Part shown: positions 27,900 to 37,291 of the stretch, one piece after another
Position numbering within the stretch: the first letter of the stretch is position 1
Layout of the letters: the number at the start of each line of letters is the position of its first letter
Source: Rhodobacteraceae bacterium KLH11
GTDB lineage: Bacteria > Pseudomonadota > Alphaproteobacteria > Rhodobacterales > Rhodobacteraceae
NCBI GenBank assembly: GCA_000158135.1
Contig: DS999531.1
Coordinates: forward strand, 1,465,754 to 1,529,753
Length of the DNA stretch: 64,000 nt
Direction of reading: 5' to 3'
Position numbers and translations under genes: made by a program
Notes under the pieces: generated by a model
The model's input: the letters and a program-made list of their open reading frames with translations, nothing else
What the model was told of the DNA's origin: nothing
The model's database searches: none

Positions 27900-28106
27900 A
27901 TGGCAAAACTCTATCGTATCCTGACCGAAGAAGACACCTCGGCCTTTTGTCACAAGGTCTCGGACGCATTGGCAAAAGGGTGGGATCTTTATGGTGATCC
28001 CTCTTACGCTTTCGACGCAGCCAATAATGTGATGCGCTGCGCACAGGCCGTGACCAAAGAGGTCGAGACCGATTACGCTCCTGACATGAAACTGGGACAG
28101 CAATGA
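27900..28106 (+). CDS. DUF1737 small protein
   Basis: A 68-residue soluble protein matching the DUF1737 pattern: YRILTEEDTSAFCHKVSDAL, then the KGWDLYGDPSYAFD block. The family has no known biochemical function. It lies 12 bases behind nnrU-like and overlaps mch by four bases (ATGA at 28103-28106), which places it firmly within the ethylmalonyl-CoA gene group. Confidence 0.82.
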   Translation: MAKLYRILTEEDTSAFCHKVSDALAKGWDLYGDPSYAFDAANNVMRCAQAVTKEVETDYAPDMKLGQQ

Positions 28107-29134
28107 TGGCAAAAACCAACCCGGGCCGCTTTTTCGAGGATTATGCTGTCGGGCAGGTTCTGCCCCACGCCGTGCCGCGCACCGTGGGTGAGGGGGAAAG
28201 GGCGCTGTATCATGCACTCTACCCTGCGCGCCATGCGCTTTATTCCTCGGATGAATTTGCGCGGGGCTGCGGATTGGAAGAAAGCCCCATTGATGATCTG
28301 GCGGCGTTTCATGTGGTGTTTGGCAAAACCGTGCCGGATGTCTCGCTGAATGCGGTGGCAAATCTGGGTTATGCGGAAGGGCGCTGGTTAAAGCCGGTTT
28401 ACCCCGGCGACACGTTGCGCTCGGTGTCCGAGGTGATCGGGGTCAAACAGAACTCGAACGGTAAAACCGGGGTGGTTTGGGTTCGGACCCGGGGTCTGAA
28501 CCAGTTGGATGACGTTGTTCTTGATTACGTGCGCTGGGTGATGGTTCGCAAATCGAACCTTGACGCACCAGCGCCGCAGACGGTGGTGCCTGAACTGAAA
28601 CAGGTTCTGGACCCACAGGATCTGGTTGTGCCCGAAGGTCTCGATTTCTCGAACTATGATTTTGTGTTGGCAGGCGAGCCGCATCGCTGGGGCGACTATG
28701 AGGTTGGCGAGACCATTGATCACATCGATGGCGTCACCGTCGAAGAGGCCGAACATATGCTGGCCACCCGCCTGTGGCAGAACACCGCCAAAGTGCATTT
28801 CGATCTGACCTTCCGGCCCGAAGGTCGTCTGATTTATGGTGGCCACGTGATCTCGATGGCGCGTGCCCTGTCGTTCAACGGTCTGGCCAACGCGCAGATG
28901 ATCGTTGGCCTCAATGGTGGTGCCCATGCGAACCCGTGCTTCGCGGGGGGCACGATCAAGGCATGGTCCGAGGTTCTGGACAAGGCGGAAACCGCCACAC
29001 CCGGTGTCGGGGCCATACGTTTGCGGCTGGTGGCCACAAAAGGTGGTGCGCCGTTCGCGCTGCGCAATGATGAAGGGAAATACCGCCCTGACGTTCTGCT
29101 GGATCTGGATTATTGGGCTCTGATGCCGATGTGA
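28103..29134 (+). CDS. mch: mesaconyl-CoA hydratase (beta-methylmalyl-CoA dehydratase)
   Basis: A 343-residue protein with two MaoC-like hotdog repeats: N-terminal FFEDYAVGQVLPHAVPRTVGEGE and a second half starting RWGDYEVGETIDHIDGVTVEEAEH. In the ethylmalonyl-CoA pathway it hydrates mesaconyl-CoA to beta-methylmalyl-CoA, the substrate of malyl-CoA lyase. Location next to mcl2 and upstream of sdh repeats the order I recall in R. sphaeroides. The ATG at 28103 (or 28106) overlaps the DUF1737 stop. The other pathway genes are not in the window. Confidence 0.92.
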   Translation: MMAKTNPGRFFEDYAVGQVLPHAVPRTVGEGERALYHALYPARHALYSSDEFARGCGLEESPIDDLAAFHVVFGKTVPDVSLNAVANLGYAEGRWLKPVYPGDTLRSVSEVIGVKQNSNGKTGVVWVRTRGLNQLDDVVLDYVRWVMVRKSNLDAPAPQTVVPELKQVLDPQDLVVPEGLDFSNYDFVLAGEPHRWGDYEVGETIDHIDGVTVEEAEHMLATRLWQNTAKVHFDLTFRPEGRLIYGGHVISMARALSFNGLANAQMIVGLNGGAHANPCFAGGTIKAWSEVLDKAETATPGVGAIRLRLVATKGGAPFALRNDEGKYRPDVLLDLDYWALMPM

Positions 29135-29200
29135 GTGGTGTCGCAGCGTAACTGACATTGAAGTGATCGCGGCTTGTGAAATCCATGATAGGTTCGGGTC

Positions 29201-29875
29201 ATGATGTTGTTGCGCTCGATTGTGGTGGGTCTCTGCCTGACCTCGCAAGCCCATGCTTGCGACCTTGCTTTGGCTCTGGCGGTCGATGTGTCGGGTTCGG
29301 TCGATTCAAAGGAATATCGCATCCAGATGGATGGTCTTGCCGCTGGCCTGCGCGACCCGATTGTCTCTGAGGCGCTGGTGCGCGGGCAGGCGCATCTGAT
29401 GCTGGTGCAATGGACCGGCAGCTCGCGTCAGCAGGTCACAATTCCCTGGACCCGGATCGACAGCTTCGCCACAGTTGAGCACTTTGCGAGCCAGGTTGCC
29501 TCGGATCCCCGTATCTGGCGCAACTACTCAACCGCTATTGGCGAGGCGCTTGAGATGACGGTTGCCAGCTTTGATGACGTGTCCAATTGCAAGCGACACC
29601 TGATTGATCTGTCAGGCGATGGCGTCTCCAACGAAGGGATCGAGCCCGCAGCGCTCCACCGCACATTGCGTGAAAAGGGCATCACCGTGAATGCAATCGC
29701 GATCGAAGAGAGTGAGCCTGACCTGACAGCCTATTTCTTCGAGAATGTCATCGTTGGCGAGGGCGCTTTTGTCGTCTCTGCCGCAGGTTTCGCGGATTAC
29801 CCTGATCGTATCCGAAAAAAGCTTCTGCGCGAGGTTACACAACAAACTGCCGGGCTGACGCAGGACCTGCCATAG
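29201..29875 (+). CDS. DUF1194, VWA-like exported protein
   Basis: A 224-residue protein with a signal peptide (to about AHAC) and a von Willebrand A-type fold. The metal-ion site motif DVSGSVDS follows ALAVD near the N-terminus of the mature chain, and LIDLSGDGVSNEG is the second metal-site strand. DUF1194 proteins are typical of alphaproteobacteria and presumably bind proteins in the periplasm; no specific role is known. It ends five bases before the first GTGATCAC box, so the sdh control region begins immediately after it. Confidence 0.85.
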   Translation: MMLLRSIVVGLCLTSQAHACDLALALAVDVSGSVDSKEYRIQMDGLAAGLRDPIVSEALVRGQAHLMLVQWTGSSRQQVTIPWTRIDSFATVEHFASQVASDPRIWRNYSTAIGEALEMTVASFDDVSNCKRHLIDLSGDGVSNEGIEPAALHRTLREKGITVNAIAIEESEPDLTAYFFENVIVGEGAFVVSAAGFADYPDRIRKKLLREVTQQTAGLTQDLP

Positions 29876-29879
29876 ATTC

Positions 29880-29972
29880 GTGATCACAATGGTTTTCCTT
29901 TGAAAACGCCAATGCTGACACAGCGCACCCCTTTTTGTGATCACGAGAATATTTTGCGTGATCACAAATATG
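29880..29972 (+). promoter_or_regulatory. three GTGATCAC palindromes upstream of sdhC
   Basis: GTGATCAC occurs at 29880-29887, 29937-29944 and 29958-29965. The last two start exactly 21 bp apart with a 13-base spacer, and the last continues GTGATCACAAATATG to 29972, 107 bases before the sdhC ATG. Spacing, orientation to transcription and 15-mer are identical to the sucC upstream region. A weak further half-site GTGAT follows at 29981. The boxes are probably an operator for a common TCA-cycle regulator whose identity is unknown. Confidence 0.78.
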
Positions 29973-30079
29973 TCTTATCCGTGATTTTAGATCAAATTTA
30001 CTGGATTTTGCACCTGCAGCACGTGACAGCATCACAAAAACCATTAAAAAGCTCGGTAGCCAATCGTAAAGGAGCCAAC

Positions 30080-30466
30080 ATGGCCGATGTAAATCGGGGC
30101 AACCGCCCTCTTTCACCGCATTTGTCGATCTATCGACCACAGCTGACTTCGGTCACGTCCATTCTGACCCGTATCACAGGCAACGCCATGCTTCTGGCGG
30201 CCCTGTTGATCGTCTGGTGGTTCCTTGCGGCGGCAACCTCGCCCGAGGCATTCGCGCGCGCGAACTGGTGGCTGACCTCGATACTGGGGGATCTGGTTAT
30301 GGCGCTGTCGCTTTGGGGTCTGTGGTATCACACACTGGCTGGCATCCGGCACCTGATCTGGGACAATGCATATGGCCTGGACATTCCCACTGCGACCAAG
30401 CTGGGATGGGCCGTTGTCATTGGTTCGGTTGTCCTGACCCTTCTGACCCTGTTGATTGTCTCGTAA
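30080..30466 (+). CDS. sdhC: succinate dehydrogenase cytochrome b556 subunit
   Basis: A 128-residue membrane subunit with the SdhC hallmarks: RPLSPHLSIYRPQLTSVTSILTRITG, with the quinone-site Ser and Arg, three transmembrane helices, and the haem-ligand His in WYHTLAGIRHLIWD. The start at 30080 has AAAGGAGCC just upstream; a longer in-frame reading would run through the operator boxes and is rejected. First gene of the sdh operon. Confidence 0.95.
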   Translation: MADVNRGNRPLSPHLSIYRPQLTSVTSILTRITGNAMLLAALLIVWWFLAAATSPEAFARANWWLTSILGDLVMALSLWGLWYHTLAGIRHLIWDNAYGLDIPTATKLGWAVVIGSVVLTLLTLLIVS

Positions 30467-30478
30467 AGGAAACCCCAG

Positions 30479-30850
30479 ATGCGTTATCTGACAGACCGCA
30501 AACGCGCTGTTGGCCTTGGTTCGGCCAAATCGGGCACGGCCCATTTCTGGAGCATGAAAGTCAGCTCGGTGGCTCTGTTGATTCTCGTGCCCCTGTTCAT
30601 CTTCACATTTGGCCCGATTCTGGGTCAGCCCTATGATGTGGTGCTGGACTATTATTCCCGCCCCTTCCCGGCGATCGTGGCTGCGCTGACATTGCTGGTT
30701 GGCTTCAAGCATTTTGCTGATGGCGCGCAGGTGATGATCGAGGATTACGTGCATGGCACGATGGAGAAGGTTCTGATCATTCTGACCATTTGCCTGTCTT
30801 ATGGCGCGGCTGCGGCGGGTTTGTTCGCCATCGCGCGCATTGCCCTTTAA
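30479..30850 (+). CDS. sdhD: succinate dehydrogenase hydrophobic anchor subunit
   Basis: A 123-residue protein with three transmembrane helices. It begins [24 protein letters not shown], typical of alphaproteobacterial SdhD, and carries [21 protein letters not shown], with the second haem-ligand-type His region. With SdhC it anchors SdhAB and binds quinone. It lies 12 bases behind sdhC and 20 bases before sdhA. Confidence 0.94.
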   Translation: MRYLTDRKRAVGLGSAKSGTAHFWSMKVSSVALLILVPLFIFTFGPILGQPYDVVLDYYSRPFPAIVAALTLLVGFKHFADGAQVMIEDYVHGTMEKVLIILTICLSYGAAAAGLFAIARIAL

Positions 30851-30870
30851 AATTCCCGGAGCTGAAAGAA

Positions 30871-32691
30871 ATGGCTGCATACGAATACGAAACGCATGAA
30901 TATGACGTGGTCGTTGTCGGCGCCGGTGGGGCCGGTCTGCGGGCCACGCTGGGTATGGCGGAACAGGGCCTGCGCACGGCGTGTGTCACGAAGGTCTTTC
31001 CCACCCGTTCGCACACTGTGGCCGCGCAGGGTGGTATTGCAGCGTCGCTGTCGAACATGGGTCCTGACCACTGGCAATGGCATATGTATGACACCGTCAA
31101 GGGCTCGGACTGGCTGGGTGACACGGACGCGATGGAATATCTGGCGCGCGAAGCCCCCAAGGCGGTGTATGAGTTGGAACATTATGGTGTTCCGTTCAGC
31201 CGCACCGAAGAGGGCAAGATTTATCAGCGCCCCTTTGGCGGTCACACCACCGAATTCGGCGAAGGTCCGGCGGTGCAGCGTACCTGCGCTGCGGCTGACC
31301 GGACCGGCCACGCGATCCTGCACACGCTCTACGGTCAGTCGCTGAAGAACAATGCCGAGTTCTACATTGAATATTTCGCCATCGACCTGATCATGTCCGA
31401 AGACGGGCAATGTCAGGGTGTCGTCTGCTGGAAGCTGGACGATGGCACCATGCATGTCTTCAACGCCAAGATGGTGGTGCTGGCAACCGGCGGTTATGGC
31501 CGCGCCTATTTCAGCGCGACCTCGGCCCATACCTGCACCGGTGACGGCGGCGGCATGGTGGCCCGCGCGGGGCTTGCGCTGCAGGATATGGAGTTCGTTC
31601 AGTTCCACCCAACCGGCATCTACGGCTCGGGGTGTCTGATCACCGAAGGTGCGCGCGGCGAGGGCGGGTACCTGACCAATGCCGAAGGCGAACGCTTCAT
31701 GGAGCGCTATGCGCCTCAATACAAAGACCTCGCACCTCGTGATTATGTCTCGCGGTCGATGACGATGGAGATCCGCGAAGGCCGGGGTGTTGGCGGCGAG
31801 GGGGATCACATTCACCTGAACCTCAGCCACCTGCCCGCCGAGGCGTTGCATGAACGGCTGCCCGGGATTTCAGAAAGCGCCAAAATCTTTGCCGGTGTGG
31901 ACGTGACCAAAGAGCCGATCCCGGTTCTGCCAACCGTACATTACAATATGGGTGGTATTCCGACGAACTATTGGGGGCAGGTGCTTGACCCGACAGCCGA
32001 AGACCCTAACCGCGTCGTGCCGGGTTTGATGGCGGTGGGTGAGGCGGGCTGCGCCTCAGTTCATGGCGCGAACCGGCTGGGATCAAACTCGTTGATTGAC
32101 CTCGTTGTGTTTGGCCGCGCCGCCGCCATCAAGGCAGGTAAGGTCGTGAACCCCGATGAGCCGAACCCCGTTTTGAATCAGGCGTCTGTGGATGCGGCGT
32201 TCGAAAGGTTCGACAGTTTGCGGTATGCGAAAGGCAATGTTGCAACGGCAGAACTGCGTCTTGAAATGCAAAAGACCATGCAACGAGACGCCGCCGTGTT
32301 CCGAACCGCCAAGACTCTGGCCGAGGGGGTCGAGGCGATGACCGAGATTGCCGGAAAACTGGATGATCTGCAGGTCACGGACCGGTCCCTGATCTGGAAC
32401 AGCGATCTTATGGAAACGCTTGAGTTGACGAACCTGATGCCGAACGCGCTGGCAACAATTGTCGGGGCCGAAGCCCGCAAGGAAAGCCGCGGCGCCCACG
32501 CGCACGAGGATCACCCGACCCGGGATGACGAAAAATGGCGCGTCCACACGTTGGCGCGGGCGCATGGCAACACGGTTAACACGATCCATATCAATCTGTC
32601 CTATCGCCCTGTGATCGTTGATCCGCTGAGTACAGAAGACGAAGGCGGCATCAGCCTGAAGAAAATCGCGCCCAAGGCGCGGACGTTCTGA
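30871..32691 (+). CDS. sdhA: succinate dehydrogenase flavoprotein subunit
   Basis: A 606-residue flavoprotein that oxidises succinate to fumarate. It has the FAD motif [13 protein letters not shown], the covalent-FAD His48 in [12 protein letters not shown], the active-site block [21 protein letters not shown], and [11 protein letters not shown] near the C-terminal half. The start at 30871 gives the usual [17 protein letters not shown] and has GGAGCTGAAAG ahead. sdhB, its partner, is displaced by two inserted genes. Confidence 0.97.
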   Translation: MAAYEYETHEYDVVVVGAGGAGLRATLGMAEQGLRTACVTKVFPTRSHTVAAQGGIAASLSNMGPDHWQWHMYDTVKGSDWLGDTDAMEYLAREAPKAVYELEHYGVPFSRTEEGKIYQRPFGGHTTEFGEGPAVQRTCAAADRTGHAILHTLYGQSLKNNAEFYIEYFAIDLIMSEDGQCQGVVCWKLDDGTMHVFNAKMVVLATGGYGRAYFSATSAHTCTGDGGGMVARAGLALQDMEFVQFHPTGIYGSGCLITEGARGEGGYLTNAEGERFMERYAPQYKDLAPRDYVSRSMTMEIREGRGVGGEGDHIHLNLSHLPAEALHERLPGISESAKIFAGVDVTKEPIPVLPTVHYNMGGIPTNYWGQVLDPTAEDPNRVVPGLMAVGEAGCASVHGANRLGSNSLIDLVVFGRAAAIKAGKVVNPDEPNPVLNQASVDAAFERFDSLRYAKGNVATAELRLEMQKTMQRDAAVFRTAKTLAEGVEAMTEIAGKLDDLQVTDRSLIWNSDLMETLELTNLMPNALATIVGAEARKESRGAHAHEDHPTRDDEKWRVHTLARAHGNTVNTIHINLSYRPVIVDPLSTEDEGGISLKKIAPKARTF

Positions 32692-32778
32692 GATGAGAAA
32701 TGCGTTTCTGTCACGAACTCAATTTTCAGTTGCGGCAGCGCAAGCTGATTGTTTTTTGGGTTGGTTGAGAGGTCTCGC

Positions 32779-33384
32779 ATGAAAAGTTTTTCATCAACTC
32801 AGTATTGGACGGAAAGATACAAACGCGGAAAAACCTCGGGCGCGGGCTCATATGGCCGCCTTAGCGTCTACAAAGCGAATTTCATCAATGTATTCGTTGA
32901 ATCCGAGGGCATCCAGTCAGTGGTGGAGCTTGGTTCCGGTGATGGGAACCAAGCCAGTTTGTTTGACATTCCCAAATACACCGGACTCGATATTTCGGAA
33001 GTTTGCATCGAAAGGTGCAATTCGGCATTCAAAGATCGAACGAATTGGAGCTTTTCTCTGCCAGATGCCCCGATCGAGGCTCATGATTTAGCCATTTCTT
33101 TGGATGTGATTTATCACTTGGTCGAAGAGGATGTTTTTGCCACCTATATAAACCGATTGTTTGATATCGCCAAAAAATACGTTCTTATATATTCGTCCGA
33201 TTTTGATGAAGTTACCGGAAATCGCCACGTTCGGCACCGGAAGTATTCCCGATGGGTTGCTGAAAACAAAAAAGGCTGGCGTGTTTGCCTCAGCGAAGAC
33301 AATCCATTCAGCTATGAGGGTCATGGAAACTCTCCCCGCAATAGCTTTGCCGCGTTCACTGTATTTGAGAAGGTAGACGCATGA
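32779..33384 (+). CDS. class I SAM-dependent methyltransferase inserted in the sdh operon
   Basis: A 201-residue protein with motif I as VVELGSGDGNQ (48-58), an acidic end to strand 2 in TGLDISEVCIERC, and a motif IV-like stretch DLAISLDVIYHL. Substrate unknown. The DNA is clearly more AT-rich than sdhA or sdhB. It starts 87 bases after sdhA and overlaps the next gene by four bases. Paired with a glycosyltransferase-like gene, a role in modifying a glycan or lipid is possible (inference). It is unlikely to act on succinate dehydrogenase, but that cannot be excluded. Confidence 0.8.
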   Translation: MKSFSSTQYWTERYKRGKTSGAGSYGRLSVYKANFINVFVESEGIQSVVELGSGDGNQASLFDIPKYTGLDISEVCIERCNSAFKDRTNWSFSLPDAPIEAHDLAISLDVIYHLVEEDVFATYINRLFDIAKKYVLIYSSDFDEVTGNRHVRHRKYSRWVAENKKGWRVCLSEDNPFSYEGHGNSPRNSFAAFTVFEKVDA

Positions 33385-34085
33385 TCCGTGCCCATATGGC
33401 GTCGTACCCGCCGCGACAGAAGATGTTGTTCCAATCGGTTGCATCTATCATTGATCAGGTCGATATGTTGTTTCTGTGCCTGAATCAGTATTCGGAGGTG
33501 CCTGCTGCATTGTCGGCCAATCCCAAGATCAAGGCGTTCATTCCGGAAGAAGATCAGAAAGATGTGGGTAAGTTCATAACAACACCTGAACCCGATGATT
33601 TGGTTTTCTTGGTCGATGACGATCTGATCTTTCGAGAAGACTTTGCAAGCCATATGTTAACCCGCCTCGACGAATGTGGACCTGAGAAAGCGGTCATCGG
33701 TACGCTCGCTACGACCTACACAACGAAAGCGCCTGAAAGCATAAGCCAGCGCGAGGTTACTCGGGTTGGGCAAAAGGTACGCAGACCGAAGAGGGTCGAT
33801 CAGCTTGCAACGTGCGGGATGGTTGCGTTGGGATGCAATGTTGCTCCTTACGAATACATGAAAGACAGCCAGAAGTTTGTTGATGTTCGATATGCAAGAT
33901 GGCTTTTCGAACATGGAATCGAAAGCTGGGCAGTCGATCGTCGAAAGGGCTTCATAAGCGAGATCCCGGTGAGCCGTAGCCATGAGACAATATACCGGAC
34001 GTTCACGCGGCAAACGCCAGATCGCGTTCTTGCGGAAATTGGCGTCTTTGCTGCGCGTATATCAGCGGGGACACCGCAACAATGA
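33381..34085 (+). CDS. GT-A-like glycosyltransferase-type protein inserted in the sdh operon
   Basis: A 234-residue protein starting in the methyltransferase stop (ATGA). The N-terminal half, SYPPRQKMLFQSVASIIDQVD then FLCLNQYSEVP, and the acidic metal site VDDDLIF (78-84) resemble family-2-type glycosyltransferases. The C-terminal part (ARWLFEHGIESWAVDRRKGF) fits an acceptor domain. No transmembrane segment is seen. Base composition is AT-richer than the sdh genes. It is followed 59 bases later by sdhB, so sdhB is likely expressed through it or from a promoter within it. Confidence 0.72.
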   Translation: MIRAHMASYPPRQKMLFQSVASIIDQVDMLFLCLNQYSEVPAALSANPKIKAFIPEEDQKDVGKFITTPEPDDLVFLVDDDLIFREDFASHMLTRLDECGPEKAVIGTLATTYTTKAPESISQREVTRVGQKVRRPKRVDQLATCGMVALGCNVAPYEYMKDSQKFVDVRYARWLFEHGIESWAVDRRKGFISEIPVSRSHETIYRTFTRQTPDRVLAEIGVFAARISAGTPQQ

Positions 34086-34144
34086 TGTGTTCAAAGAAAA
34101 CACTTAGCCGAGTTTCTAAGCCATTCGCCAAAGGATTCTGACCT

Positions 34145-34924
34145 ATGGTACAACTGACCCTCCCCAAGAATTCCCGGATCACTACCGGTAAGACCTGGCC
34201 CAAGCCCGAAGGTGCGACCAATGTGCGTAAGTTCCAGATTTATCGCTGGAACCCGGATGACGGGCAGAACCCGCGTGTCGATACCTATTTTGTCGATATG
34301 GACACCTGCGGACCGATGGTTCTGGACGGGTTGATCAAGATCAAGAACGAGATTGACCCGACCCTGACGTTCCGCCGCTCGTGCCGCGAAGGCATCTGTG
34401 GGTCCTGTGCGATGAATATCGACGGGATCAACACACTGGCCTGTATTTACGGGATGGACGAGATCAAGGGCGATGTGAAAATCTATCCGCTGCCGCATAT
34501 GCCGGTGGTCAAGGATTTGATCCCGGATCTGACCCATTTCTACGCCCAGCATGCCTCGATCATGCCGTGGCTTGAAACCAAGACCAACCGTCCGGCGAAA
34601 GAATGGAAGCAGTCGATCGAGGATCGTCGCAAGCTCGATGGCCTGTATGAATGTGTGATGTGCGCCAGCTGCTCGACCTCGTGCCCAAGCTATTGGTGGA
34701 ATGGTGATCGGTATCTCGGCCCGGCAGCGCTGCTGCATGCCTATCGCTGGATCATTGACAGCCGGGACGAAGCCACGGGCGAGCGTCTAGATGAGCTGGA
34801 GGATCCCTTCAAGCTGTATCGCTGTCACACGATCATGAACTGCGCCAAGACCTGCCCCAAGGGTCTGAACCCGGCCAAGGCGATTGCTGAGATCAAGAAG
34901 ATGATGGTCGAACGGGCGGTCTAG
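34145..34924 (+). CDS. sdhB: succinate dehydrogenase iron-sulfur subunit
   Basis: A 259-residue subunit with three cluster motifs: 2Fe-2S in [16 protein letters not shown] plus LAC, 4Fe-4S in [12 protein letters not shown], and the 3Fe-4S set in [17 protein letters not shown]. It passes electrons from SdhA flavin to quinone. Length is normal. It is separated from sdhA by 1.45 kb holding the methyltransferase and glycosyltransferase genes. Confidence 0.97.
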   Translation: MVQLTLPKNSRITTGKTWPKPEGATNVRKFQIYRWNPDDGQNPRVDTYFVDMDTCGPMVLDGLIKIKNEIDPTLTFRRSCREGICGSCAMNIDGINTLACIYGMDEIKGDVKIYPLPHMPVVKDLIPDLTHFYAQHASIMPWLETKTNRPAKEWKQSIEDRRKLDGLYECVMCASCSTSCPSYWWNGDRYLGPAALLHAYRWIIDSRDEATGERLDELEDPFKLYRCHTIMNCAKTCPKGLNPAKAIAEIKKMMVERAV

Positions 34925-35365
34925 CGGTTTGATCCTGTGGTGATGTAAACCGTTCAACAGCGCTAATACGTCAGGATAATGCAACGAGCGCGCGGTCTGC
35001 CAAAAGATCTGGGCCGTGCGTCTGGTGTTCGATCCAACAGTTTTGAAAGTCATGCAATGCAAGACGGGGCCTTATCTTGGCCATTGCGTACAGGCTTGGC
35101 AGCATGGCGGTGAGGGTATCGTCAACCGCCTAAAAAAGGGCCATTTTGACCATTCGGGGTGCCCTGTTCCCAATGGCCTTGACGTTCTGTAAAAAACTCT
35201 CTACGCACCCCCATCCCCAAAGGGAATCAAGATCGCATGCGGGATTCGTCCTGATTGCCCCGACCACCTCGAATAATACTGGACCCTCTGGCGTCACTGC
35301 CACGGTCAGGTGTTGTGAAAAAAGGTTCCGGAGCTACGGAACCGCAACAAAAAGGAAAGTGACAC
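34925..35365 (+). other. 441-base gap between sdhB and rpsM
   Basis: No convincing gene is seen. CGGTTT near 34925 can pair with AAACCG near 34948 as a weak sdhB 3' hairpin without a T-run. Further on, TTGACG (35179-35184) followed after 17 bases by TACGCA (35202-35207) is a possible sigma-70 promoter for the rpsM-rpsK-rpoA group. The 35334-35365 stretch holds AAAAAGGAAAG just ahead of rpsM. Confidence 0.4.
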
Positions 35366-35734
35366 GTGGCACGTATTGCCGGCGTAAACATCCCGACTGC
35401 AAAGCGGGTACCAATCGCCCTCACATATATCACCGGTATCGGAAACACCTCGGCCAAAGCGATCTGCGAAGCCGTGGGCATTGAAGCGCACCGTCGCGTC
35501 AACGAACTGTCCGACGCCGAAGTTCTGGCCATCCGCGAGCATATCGATGCAAACTTCACCGTTGAAGGTGACCTGCGTCGTGAAGTGCAGATGAACGTCA
35601 AGCGCCTGATGGACCTGGGCTGCTATCGCGGTCTGCGTCACCGCCGCAACCTGCCGGTTCGCGGTCAGCGTACCCACACCAATGCTCGTACCCGCAAAGG
35701 CCCCGCAAAGGCCATTGCCGGTAAGAAGAAATAA
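35366..35734 (+). CDS. rpsM: 30S ribosomal protein S13
   Basis: A 122-residue protein with the S13 pattern [25 protein letters not shown] at the N-terminus and the basic RNA-binding tail [24 protein letters not shown], ending in KKK. It binds the head of the 30S subunit. AAAGGAAAG precedes the start. It lies 15 bases ahead of rpsK in the alpha operon. Confidence 0.98.
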   Translation: MARIAGVNIPTAKRVPIALTYITGIGNTSAKAICEAVGIEAHRRVNELSDAEVLAIREHIDANFTVEGDLRREVQMNVKRLMDLGCYRGLRHRRNLPVRGQRTHTNARTRKGPAKAIAGKKK

Positions 35735-35749
35735 GGGAGGGTCTGACTG

Positions 35750-36139
35750 ATGGCACGTGACAAGACTCGCGTTAAGCGCAAAGAGCGTAAGAACATCGCA
35801 TCGGGCGTTGCCCATGTGAACTCGACCTTCAACAACACCAAGATCCTGATCTCGGACGTACAGGGCAACGCCATTTCGTGGTCGTCTGCCGGTACCATGG
35901 GCTTCAAGGGATCGCGGAAATCGACACCCTACGCCGCGCAGATGGCTGCAGAAGACGCAGGCAAAAAGGCGCAGGAACATGGCGTCAAGACGCTGGAAGT
36001 CGAAGTTCAGGGCCCCGGTTCGGGTCGTGAATCGGCACTGCGCGCGCTGGCTGCCGTGGGCTTCAACATCACGTCGATCCGCGACGTGACGCCGATTGCT
36101 CACAACGGCTGCCGCCCGCCGAAGCGCCGCCGCGTCTAA
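35750..36139 (+). CDS. rpsK: 30S ribosomal protein S11
   Basis: A 129-residue protein with the S11 pattern [21 protein letters not shown], the [11 protein letters not shown] block, and the conserved C-terminus [11 protein letters not shown]. It is part of the 30S platform. It is followed by a 115-base gap with a hairpin and then rpoA; the rpsD gene found here in E. coli is absent. Confidence 0.98.
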   Translation: MARDKTRVKRKERKNIASGVAHVNSTFNNTKILISDVQGNAISWSSAGTMGFKGSRKSTPYAAQMAAEDAGKKAQEHGVKTLEVEVQGPGSGRESALRALAAVGFNITSIRDVTPIAHNGCRPPKRRRV

Positions 36140-36154
36140 GCGATTTTGAATTGA

Positions 36155-36185
36155 GCTGGGGCCAGTGTTTTTGCACGGCCCCAGC
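36155..36185 (+). other. strong stem-loop between rpsK and rpoA
   Basis: GCTGGGGCC (36155-36163) pairs perfectly with GGCCCCAGC (36177-36185). The 13-base loop can extend by GTG/CAC around TTTTT. No T-run follows on the plus strand, so it is not a classical terminator. It sits 15 bases after the rpsK stop and 69 bases before rpoA. It could be an RNA-processing or mRNA-stability element, or a partial attenuator setting the rpoA level. Confidence 0.6.
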
Positions 36186-36254
36186 ACGTCATTTTGAACC
36201 TCGGGCGTCTGCACCTTGTTGGTCATGGGGCGCGGACAGGAATGGAGGGATTAC

Positions 36255-37271
36255 ATGATCCACAAGAATTGGGCAGAATTGATCAAGCCGACCCAGCTGG
36301 ACGGCAAGCCGGGCAACGATCCCGCACGTCAGGCAACTCTGGTCGCTGAACCGCTGGAGCGTGGCTTTGGTCTGACCCTGGGCAACGCGCTGCGCCGCGT
36401 TCTGATGAGCAGCCTGCAAGGCGCGGCCATCACCAGCGTTCAGATTGACAACGTATTGCACGAGTTCTCGTCTGTCGCGGGTGTTCGCGAAGATGTGACT
36501 GACATCATCCTGAACCTCAAAGGCGTATCGCTGCGCATGGAAGTCGAAGGCCCCAAGCGCCTGTCGATCAATGCCAAAGGCCCCGCCGTTGTCACCGCAG
36601 GCGACATCAGCGAAAGCGCCGGTATCGAGGTTCTGAACCGCGATCACGTCATTTGCCACCTCGACGATGGTGCTGACCTGTTCATGGAACTGACCGTCAA
36701 CACCGGCAAGGGTTACGTCTCGGCTGAGAAGAACAAGCCCGAAGATGCGCCCATCGGCCTGATCCCGATCGATGCGATTTATTCGCCGGTCAAAAAGGTT
36801 GCCTATGACGTTCAGCCGACCCGTGAAGGTCAGGTTCTGGACTATGACAAGCTGACCCTGAAGATCGACACCGACGGTTCGATCACGCCCGAAGACGCGC
36901 TGGCTTTCGCTGCTCGTATCCTGCAGGATCAGCTGTCGATCTTCGTCAACTTCGACGAGCCGGAATCGGCTGGCCGTCAGGACGAAGACGATGGTCTGGA
37001 GTTCAACCCGCTGCTGCTGAAGAAAGTGGACGAGCTGGAGCTGTCGGTCCGTTCGGCAAATTGCCTGAAGAACGACAACATCGTTTACATCGGCGACCTG
37101 ATCCAGAAGACCGAAGCCGAGATGCTGCGCACTCCGAACTTTGGCCGCAAGTCGCTGAACGAGATCAAGGAAGTGCTGTCCGGCATGGGCCTGCACCTCG
37201 GCATGGATGTCGAGGACTGGCCGCCCGACAACATCGAAGATCTGGCGAAGAAATTCGAAGATGCGTTCTAA
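36255..37271 (+). CDS. rpoA: DNA-directed RNA polymerase alpha subunit
   Basis: A 338-residue subunit. The N-terminal assembly domain has [28 protein letters not shown] and the C-terminal domain has the DNA- and activator-binding block [17 protein letters not shown], then [15 protein letters not shown] sequence. The start at 36255 ([15 protein letters not shown]) has GGAGGGA upstream; 13 further in-frame residues upstream are rejected. A strong intrinsic terminator follows immediately, cutting off rplQ, which usually follows rpoA. Confidence 0.98.
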   Translation: MIHKNWAELIKPTQLDGKPGNDPARQATLVAEPLERGFGLTLGNALRRVLMSSLQGAAITSVQIDNVLHEFSSVAGVREDVTDIILNLKGVSLRMEVEGPKRLSINAKGPAVVTAGDISESAGIEVLNRDHVICHLDDGADLFMELTVNTGKGYVSAEKNKPEDAPIGLIPIDAIYSPVKKVAYDVQPTREGQVLDYDKLTLKIDTDGSITPEDALAFAARILQDQLSIFVNFDEPESAGRQDEDDGLEFNPLLLKKVDELELSVRSANCLKNDNIVYIGDLIQKTEAEMLRTPNFGRKSLNEIKEVLSGMGLHLGMDVEDWPPDNIEDLAKKFEDAF

Positions 37272-37291
37272 GCGCCTCACAAGATCGCAAG

